Shown here piece by piece: positions 16,081 through 20,515 of a stretch of DNA of 20,515 bases. The notes beneath the pieces are model-generated. The model did no database searches, was not told where the DNA came from, and saw only the letters and a list, made by a program, of their open reading frames with translations. Made by a program: the position numbers and the translations under genes. The stretch spans positions 1-20,515 of the forward strand of contig WGAW01000152.1 in assembly GCA_015494675.1 (NCBI GenBank), read 5' to 3'. Position 1 is the first letter of the stretch; every line of letters begins with the position of its first letter. This DNA is from Hydrogenimonas sp. (GTDB taxonomy: Bacteria > Campylobacterota > Campylobacteria > Campylobacterales > Hydrogenimonadaceae).

Positions 16081-16982
16081 CTTCTCTCCATAAATTCATT
16101 GACGATGACGTAGCGTCCCCCCTCTTTGTTTGTGCGTACCGCGACATACTTTTGAGGGTACCTCTCTCTCAGCTTCTGAAGCGCGATCTGCACGAGGATA
16201 CCGTCGAGAACTTTGGTCTGTGCGCGCCCTTCAGACTCAATCCGCTCGATGACGGGCTGGAGGTAGCTCTCCATCATTGCCTCCTGGTTCTGCAGAAATT
16301 CAGCGATTTCGAGCCTTATTTTGTACCCGTACCTACCGTGTATCCAGTTGTAGAGAAGATAGGCCATCGCTTTGTAGCGGTACCCCTCTTTCCCTATCAA
16401 AAGAGCGGCATCCTCGCCTTTGAATTCGATCTGAAGCGTCTCATCATCGAGAGCGAAAACCCGTATCGGCTCTATTTTGAAACAGGCGTGAGAGAAGAGC
16501 CTGTTTATCTGACTCTCGACCTCTGAAACGACAGAGTGTATATCGATCGTATCCTCGTAGAAGTTGTCGAAAATATCTTCGTTGCCATAGCTTTTACGCT
16601 CCCTGCCATCCTCTTCCAAAAGAGTGCCGGATGCGGGCTCTGGCCGCGCCTCGACTCTTCTCTTCTTAGTTCCGGAGGGTTCGGTTTTCGGAGGCTCCGG
16701 CTCACCCCGATTCTCTTCTTCGGCCTCTCGTTTCCTTTGTGAGCCTTTGCCTCTTTTCGTCTCTGCGGACTCTCTTCTACTCGCCGCGCTCTCCGCCTCT
16801 TTTTTCGGTTCGCCCGTTTTGCGCATTGCTACAATGACGGCACTTTTGCGTCCGAAACCCAAAAATCCCCTGGAAGGGTTCTGGACAACCTGAATATCCA
16901 GTTCGGTCACGGAGCATGAAAACTCTTTGGCCGCGGCCGCATATGCCTCTTCCAGTGTCCGGGCTTCGAACTTTTTCATCAT
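16077..16982 (-). CDS. jag: Jag/KhpB-type RNA-binding protein with degenerate R3H region
   Basis: Jag/KhpB (EloR) proteins bind RNA and, in Gram-positives, control cell elongation; they sit beside yidC in many genomes. This one has 301 residues. The Jag-N domain spans about 3-52 (ARTLEEAYAAAAKEF, then GFLGFGRKSAVI). A highly charged low-complexity linker runs 55-135. A KH domain at about 165-228 has an intact GxxG loop (GKEG, 197-200). The C-terminal region (about 235-297) has the shape of an R3H domain, but where the family has ERRxVHxAL this protein reads DGILVQIAL (260-268), losing both the Arg and the His. The ATG at 16982 overlaps the yidC stop and the gene's own stop overlaps the mnmE GTG. 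Confidence 0.9.
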   Translation of the reverse strand: MMKKFEARTLEEAYAAAAKEFSCSVTELDIQVVQNPSRGFLGFGRKSAVIVAMRKTGEPKKEAESAASRRESAETKRGKGSQRKREAEEENRGEPEPPKTEPSGTKKRRVEARPEPASGTLLEEDGRERKSYGNEDIFDNFYEDTIDIHSVVSEVESQINRLFSHACFKIEPIRVFALDDETLQIEFKGEDAALLIGKEGYRYKAMAYLLYNWIHGRYGYKIRLEIAEFLQNQEAMMESYLQPVIERIESEGRAQTKVLDGILVQIALQKLRERYPQKYVAVRTNKEGGRYVIVNEFMERR

Positions 16983-18583
16983 TCGGCCTTTTTGTTCTTT
17001 TCGAGCATCTTGTTGATCAGCAGCTGCTGAGCGATCGAGAAGATGTTGTTAGTGAGCCAGTAGAGTACCAATCCCGCGGGGAAAGTGACGAAAAAGAATG
17101 TAAAGATTACAGGCAGCCACTTGAATATCTTCTCCTGCATCGGATCCGTAAAGTTGCTCGGAGTAACCATCTGGTGAGCCCACATGGAGACACCCATCAG
17201 TATGGGAAGAACGTAGTAGGGGTCCATGACGGAAAGATCGTGAATCCATAAAATCCACTCCGCACCTTTTAGCTCTATGGCATTGAGCAGAACCCGGTAT
17301 ATTGCAAAAAAGACAGGTATCTGCAGAAGCATAGGAAGGCATCCGCCCAGCGGATTCGCTTTGTGCTTCCTGTAGAGCTCCATCATATGGGCGTTCATCT
17401 TCTGCGGATCACCCTTGTATTTGGCCTGAATCTCCTTGATTTTGGGCGCAAGCTCCTTTAGCTTGTGCATAGATACCATACCCTTGTAGGTCAACGGATA
17501 TAGGATGATGCGGATCAGGAAGGTAAGAGCGACGATCGTCCAGCCCCAGTTGGGAATAAAGCCGTGAAGCCACATCAACACTTTGAACATCGGCGCGGCT
17601 ATGAACGTAAACCATCCGAACTCTATTATCTTTGTAAGTTCCGGATGGATGGCTTGAAGAATTTTATGCTCTTTCGGTCCGATGTATCCGTGTATCACCC
17701 TGCCGCTCTCACCGTTTACGAATAGAACGGGGTTCTCTTCCGCATCTTTGTTTACGACTACACTCAAGCCCTTGTCGAAGTCGTAAAAGGCTGTAGCGTA
17801 GTAGCGATCGAAAGCTACGGCTATACGGGCTTTCCTGAACGACTCGGTCCCTTTTGCGTCTCCGTCTTCGATTATCGTGAGTGTTCCGTCCGCCTCTTCA
17901 ACCATTGCCCCGTGAACGGTATAGTTGTCTACTCTCAGGTCCGGCCTCACACCGGGAGAGATGTAGAAAGGTCTCGGTTCACTGAGCCGGACCGTAGTCT
18001 CATAGTGGTGGTCGGGAAAAATCTTTACCTCTTTTTCGACAATCAGACCGGAAAGATCCTGCCTGAATGTGATCGTCTTTGCAGAACCGTTCAGCTCCAC
18101 GGAAGAGACAGAGGCCGTATAAGGCGTTTTGAAAGCTAGTTCGTTGAGTGCCGGGTCGCTGAAACGTATCTCGAGAGGCTTCGGTATTTTCGGAGCGTTG
18201 AAGAGTTTTAGCTCCTCTCCCTCCTCGTTTCTGTACTGCCTGTCTTTCAGATAGACCTGGCTTATGCGACCGAGAGCATCGAACTCCATCGTCATGTTGG
18301 TCGTCTCTACTGTTGCGATGACTCTCTCAAGAGCACCTTTTTGCACAGGTGCGGCTTTCGTTTTCACACTCTGCCGAGAAACCTCGGTTGCGGGTGCCGC
18401 AGGCGCCCCGGAAGATGTCGTACCGTGTACGGTATCACCGCTCTCCTTCTGCACGCTTCGGTTGGCTTCCATGGCACCTGGAGCCGCCTTCGGCATAAAC
18501 AGGTAATCATAACCGATAAAGACGATAAGGGAGAGCACAGTCGCTATGATAACCCTCATCTGTGTACTCATATTGTCTATCAC
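16979..18583 (-). CDS. yidC: Membrane protein insertase YidC
   Basis: Inserts proteins into the inner membrane alone or with SecYEG. I place the start at GTG 18583 (534 residues): it overlaps the yidD stop (GTGA), as its neighbours overlap one another, AAAGG lies upstream, and it gives the family N-terminus just before the first membrane segment (about 8-27). A start at ATG 18622 would add 13 residues inside yidD. A periplasmic beta domain of about 300 residues follows, preceded by an Ala/Ser/Thr-rich tether. The conserved core has TFLIRIILYPLTYKGM with the hydrophilic-groove arginine, the cytoplasmic hairpin around KYKGDPQKMN, NPLGGCLPMLLQIPVFFAIY, and last segments with FPAGLVLYWLTNNIFSIAQQ. 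A short basic tail ends KNKKAE. Confidence 0.97.
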   Translation of the reverse strand: MIDNMSTQMRVIIATVLSLIVFIGYDYLFMPKAAPGAMEANRSVQKESGDTVHGTTSSGAPAAPATEVSRQSVKTKAAPVQKGALERVIATVETTNMTMEFDALGRISQVYLKDRQYRNEEGEELKLFNAPKIPKPLEIRFSDPALNELAFKTPYTASVSSVELNGSAKTITFRQDLSGLIVEKEVKIFPDHHYETTVRLSEPRPFYISPGVRPDLRVDNYTVHGAMVEEADGTLTIIEDGDAKGTESFRKARIAVAFDRYYATAFYDFDKGLSVVVNKDAEENPVLFVNGESGRVIHGYIGPKEHKILQAIHPELTKIIEFGWFTFIAAPMFKVLMWLHGFIPNWGWTIVALTFLIRIILYPLTYKGMVSMHKLKELAPKIKEIQAKYKGDPQKMNAHMMELYRKHKANPLGGCLPMLLQIPVFFAIYRVLLNAIELKGAEWILWIHDLSVMDPYYVLPILMGVSMWAHQMVTPSNFTDPMQEKIFKWLPVIFTFFFVTFPAGLVLYWLTNNIFSIAQQLLINKMLEKNKKAE

Positions 18584-18924
18584 GAACGGCCTTTCGAAAA
18601 AATATTTTTTATAACGTTCCATCTCTTTTTGCGACTATCCGGCACATACCAGTATCTAATGCTGCATGGACGGTCACAAAACCTTGCATCTTTGGATGGA
18701 TTGACTGAAATTTTGGGGTAATCGATCCCGCCGACGAAGAGCTGGTTGCAGCGAAGTATCCTGAGCATCGACAGAAAGAGTGCTTTGAAAAGGTTGGGGT
18801 TTGTCTCGAGCTGCCATTTGGCATACTCTGAACAGGTCGGATAGTAGCGGCAGCTTCCGTAACCCAAAAGTGTAAAGAACCTCTGGTAGATTTTCAAAAA
18901 GCCCGATAATACGCTTCTGATCAT
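18580..18924 (-). CDS. yidD: Membrane protein insertion efficiency factor YidD
   Basis: Small membrane-associated helper of YidC-dependent insertion, 114 residues (family members are often 70-115). The conserved cysteine-rich core is complete: GSCRYYPTCSEYA (about 23-35) and LRCNQLFVGGIDYPK (57-71). An N-terminal amphipathic helix (LSGFLKIYQRFF) is expected to bind the membrane. The C-terminal extension (about 75-114) is basic with extra cysteines (RFCDRPCS). The ATG at 18924 overlaps the rnpA stop and the gene's own stop overlaps the yidC GTG. Confidence 0.95.
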   Translation of the reverse strand: MIRSVLSGFLKIYQRFFTLLGYGSCRYYPTCSEYAKWQLETNPNLFKALFLSMLRILRCNQLFVGGIDYPKISVNPSKDARFCDRPCSIRYWYVPDSRKKRWNVIKNIFSKGRS

Positions 18925-19256
18925 TTCGTTTGCCCAATTTTCAATCGTTTTACAGCCCGCCTGAAGGCCTTTTCGAGTTCATCGAACGGAACTTCGAGAA
19001 CCGGCTGCTTAGCCACCAGCACGTAGTCGCCCTCGGCCAGCATCGGAGCAATTTTTATAAAAAGGGCTCTGAGCCTCCTTTTGGCCCTGGCCCTTTTGAC
19101 GGCGTTGCCGATCTTTTTACTGGCTACGAAACCGACCCTGCAGCCACCCCTTCGCGGTACCGCAAAGAGTACAAAAGCGGGGTCGTGCCAGCGCTTGCCG
19201 GCCTTGTAGACCCTGTCGAAATCGGCGGTACGCTTGAGGGATTCGAAGTGGATCAG
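18921..19256 (-). CDS. rnpA: Ribonuclease P protein component, non-canonical start
   Basis: Protein subunit of RNase P, which trims the 5' leaders of precursor tRNAs with the RNA subunit. The frame reads [20 protein letters not shown] at the N-terminus, then the RNP signature [18 protein letters not shown] (46-63), and ends at TGA 18921, overlapping the yidD ATG. Between an in-frame TAA (19271-19269) and the conserved Phe there is no ATG, GTG or TTG. The possible starts are ATT (19265), CTG (19256) and ATC (19253). I draw it from CTG (111 residues) because CTG overlaps the rpmH stop as CTGA, like every other junction here; ATT has the better spaced Shine-Dalgarno (GAAAGG, nine bases away). 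The first internal ATG lies past the signature, so the gene cannot start there. The lack of a normal start would hide this gene from standard gene finders. Confidence 0.92.
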   Translation of the reverse strand: MIHFESLKRTADFDRVYKAGKRWHDPAFVLFAVPRRGGCRVGFVASKKIGNAVKRARAKRRLRALFIKIAPMLAEGDYVLVAKQPVLEVPFDELEKAFRRAVKRLKIGQTK

Positions 19257-19387
19257 ACCGCCAATCGCTTACGGCCTTTCGCACGGCGTGCATTGATTAT
19301 TTTACGTCCGTTTTTTGTCTTCATTCGGGTACGGAAACCGTGGGTCCTCTTGCGCGGAGTGTTATGCGGTTGATAGGTTCGTTTCAT
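19253..19387 (-). CDS. rpmH: 50S ribosomal protein L34
   Basis: The smallest large-subunit protein, 44 residues, very basic: [18 protein letters not shown], then [20 protein letters not shown] and the end RKRLAV, all as in the family. The ATG at 19387 follows AGAAGGACAG. It is first in the run rpmH-rnpA-yidD-yidC-jag-mnmE, and its stop overlaps the likely CTG start of rnpA. The 108 bases upstream are AT-rich near 19421-19443 and could hold a promoter, but no clear -10/-35 pair stands out, and there are no DnaA boxes suggesting a nearby origin. Confidence 0.97.
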   Translation of the reverse strand: MKRTYQPHNTPRKRTHGFRTRMKTKNGRKIINARRAKGRKRLAV

Positions 19388-19495
19388 CTATCTGTCCTTC
19401 TGGTTTTGGATTTAAGCCTGATATTTTAATTAAATTTCGCTTAACGGCAGTTTAGGGTTTCGTCGTACGTAAACTCGGCCCTATCGAAATTTCTG

Positions 19496-19909
19496 CTATC
19501 GGAGGGTACTGCAGTCGCTCTCTTTGATGTCGTACCTGAAAAGCTCTCTCTTGGTAGGAGCCGAGATGTACCTGTATGATATCGTTATACCGCTTTGCAA
19601 AAAGCGCCGCGAAGTTGCACAGACTCCGGCGGTTACGTTTCTTTTCATGCGTTCGGCGCCCTCTTTTATCAGAGTCTCGTCGCTCTTTGGGGCTGCATCT
19701 ATCTCGAAGGTATATGCCAGAGTCTGACCCTCCGCGGAGATCGCGATCAGTTGTGTGAACCTATCCACTCTTTTTGGAAGCTCTCTGGAGAGCTCTTCGG
19801 CTGCCGCCATCACTACATTTCTGTTCTGAATCTCCATCTTTTCGGCCATATCGCCGCAGAAAGCTGCCGTAAGCGAAAAGGCCAGCATCAGAAGGTAAAA
19901 TTTTCCCAT
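19496..19909 (-). CDS. Exported hypothetical protein with two conserved-looking cysteines
   Basis: Unrecognised function, 137 residues. A hydrophobic N-terminus (MGKFYLLMLAFSLTAAFCGD) looks like a signal peptide. C18 is preceded by Phe and does not make a good lipobox, so a soluble periplasmic protein is more likely than a lipoprotein. The mature part has C97 (AGVCATSRRFLQSGITISYRY) and C133 near the end (DIKESDC), which could form a disulfide across the C-terminal strands. The pattern of Cys, then hydrophobic-Gly-aromatic strands, then a terminal Cys resembles small uncharacterised exported proteins I have seen in proteobacteria, without a named family. The start has AGAGGA just upstream and a perfect -10 at 19936-19941. 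It is separated from rpmH by 108 bases. Confidence 0.7.
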   Translation of the reverse strand: MGKFYLLMLAFSLTAAFCGDMAEKMEIQNRNVVMAAAEELSRELPKRVDRFTQLIAISAEGQTLAYTFEIDAAPKSDETLIKEGAERMKRNVTAGVCATSRRFLQSGITISYRYISAPTKRELFRYDIKESDCSTLR

Positions 19910-19935
19910 TATCCTCTTCCCCGAAAATTTAACCG

Positions 19936-19941
19936 ATTATA
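19936..19941 (-). promoter_or_regulatory. -10 box for the exported protein at 19496-19909
   Basis: TATAAT on the minus strand, preceded by TGA (GGTATGATATAAT), resembles a strong extended -10. It gives a leader of about 20 bases before the start at 19909. No clear -35 is present. Confidence 0.5.
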
Positions 19942-19976
19942 TCATACCCTCTGCGCTGTTTACCGCCGCGACGCTT

Positions 19977-20417
19977 TCACTCTTCGCCTCTTTCGAAATG
20001 GAAATCGGCGATAACGGGTTTTTCAACCCCTTTTCGCAAAATTTCAACTTCTATATCGTATCGGCCGGGTCTATCGAGAGTGAAGTAGTTACCGTAGCTA
20101 AGGAGCTCTCCGTTCATAGGCTCCAGGCTCTTTTTGACTCCTCTCATTCCAACAGACGCAACCGTCGCCCTCACAGTCGCATCACCTATGCGCTTGCCGC
20201 TCTTTGCATCGAATAGAGCAACCAGAACATGGTAACTATCATCTCCTTTGGCTCCGCCGTGCATCTCTTTTTCATCCCCTTTGATGAACTGGGAAGGTAT
20301 CACACCAAGATAGACGCTTAAACCGTCAACTCTCTTGTGCCACTGTGAATCTCCCGCCGCCGCGACTCCTGCGGCCAGCAGAAGTGCCAGAAACAGATTT
20401 AAACCGAAATTACGCAT
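19977..20417 (-). CDS. Exported small protein, possibly YtkA/FixH-like beta-sandwich
   Basis: Unrecognised function, 146 residues. A clear signal peptide (MRNFGLNLFLALLLAAGVAAAG) is predicted to be cut near residue 21. The mature part reads DGLSVYLGVIPSQFI, then EMHGG (51-55), then YHVLVALFDAKSGKRIGDATV (62-82), LEPM and SYGNYFTL (107-114), then a strand with RYDIEVEI. Alternating strands and a modifiable-looking middle suggest a single beta-sandwich domain like periplasmic YtkA/FixH-type proteins; this is a guess from pattern. M52, H53 and H63 near the EMHGG and YHV motifs could bind a metal such as copper. The ATG at 20417 follows AAAAGGAGGGG, a strong ribosome binding site. The region upstream to the window end shows a CGTAT/ATACG palindrome but no clear promoter. 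Confidence 0.65.
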   Translation of the reverse strand: MRNFGLNLFLALLLAAGVAAAGDSQWHKRVDGLSVYLGVIPSQFIKGDEKEMHGGAKGDDSYHVLVALFDAKSGKRIGDATVRATVASVGMRGVKKSLEPMNGELLSYGNYFTLDRPGRYDIEVEILRKGVEKPVIADFHFERGEE

Positions 20418-20515
20418 CGTGCCCCTCCTTTTGCATATTCCGACTGCCGCCCGTATAGATACGAACCGGGGTGTCGGTAGTTCATATTAGTACGTTAGTG
20501 TGTACTTTTTGTGCA

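Noticed and set aside
19253..19387. Thermus-style nesting of rpmH inside rnpA
   Set aside because: An in-frame TAA at 19271-19269 blocks any upstream extension of the rnpA frame through rpmH.
19388..19495. Replication origin near rpmH
   Set aside because: No dnaA gene and no DnaA-box cluster (TTATCCACA-like) is present; the AT-rich patch alone is not enough.

Overview
This window looks like a chromosomal housekeeping segment from a Campylobacterota (Epsilonproteobacteria) genome with roughly even base composition. Hydrogenimonas or a relative is my guess, as inference only. The phylum call rests on protein variants typical of that group: MetK with TSESVSAGHPDK and GGGAQSSKDYTKVDRSG, Tgt with MILDDLV, and a COG3400-like TrkA-type protein. 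It also rests on two gene orders I recall from Campylobacter jejuni: mtaB-mscS-aroB-TrkA-like next to tgt, and rpmH-rnpA-yidD-yidC-jag-mnmE. I see no tRNA or rRNA genes, insertion sequence, prophage or CRISPR array. No stretch over 300 bases lacks a gene.

Layout. (1) 1-4607, minus strand: a TrkA-like protein, aroB, an MscS-type channel and the start of mtaB (cut by the window edge). The last three are joined by 4-base stop/start overlaps. (2) 4738-9029, plus strand: tgt, a two-TM GGDEF protein, a GDSL-type esterase, pdxJ and pdxA. The last three overlap by 4 bases each. The divergent spacer between (1) and (2) carries a near-perfect inverted repeat. (3) 9017-9815, minus: a zinc-less DksA-like protein followed by a PEBP/YbhB-family protein; the latter's end overlaps the end of pdxA. 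(4) 10005-11201, plus: metK, convergent with (5). (5) 11306-19387, minus: a long run reading rpmH, rnpA, yidD, yidC, jag, mnmE, glmS, an isoprenylcysteine methyltransferase-like membrane protein and amrS. The first six genes are linked by five consecutive 4-base overlaps. (6) 19496-20417, minus: two small exported proteins of unknown function. The last 98 bases are the upstream region of the second one; only its ribosome binding site is recognisable there.

How the genes fit together. Block 5 joins ribosome assembly (L34), RNase P, membrane protein insertion (YidC, YidD), the RNA-binding protein Jag/KhpB, tRNA wobble modification (MnmE) and the first step of amino-sugar synthesis (GlmS). tRNA modification recurs: MtaB, Tgt and MnmE act on tRNA, and MetK makes the SAM that MtaB uses. 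PdxJ and PdxA act in sequence in DXP-dependent vitamin B6 synthesis.

The window is mostly ordinary core genome. The points most worth a second look are: rnpA has no ATG, GTG or TTG start and probably uses CTG or ATT; the DksA-like protein lost all finger cysteines but kept the coiled-coil-tip motif; a hairpin-bearing intergenic element occurs twice; Jag has lost the R3H signature; and Tgt has a eukaryote-like Asp-Asp-hydrophobic base-recognition site. Several starts were reassigned from ribosome binding sites and overlaps (GGDEF gene, metK, amrS, glmS, yidC).
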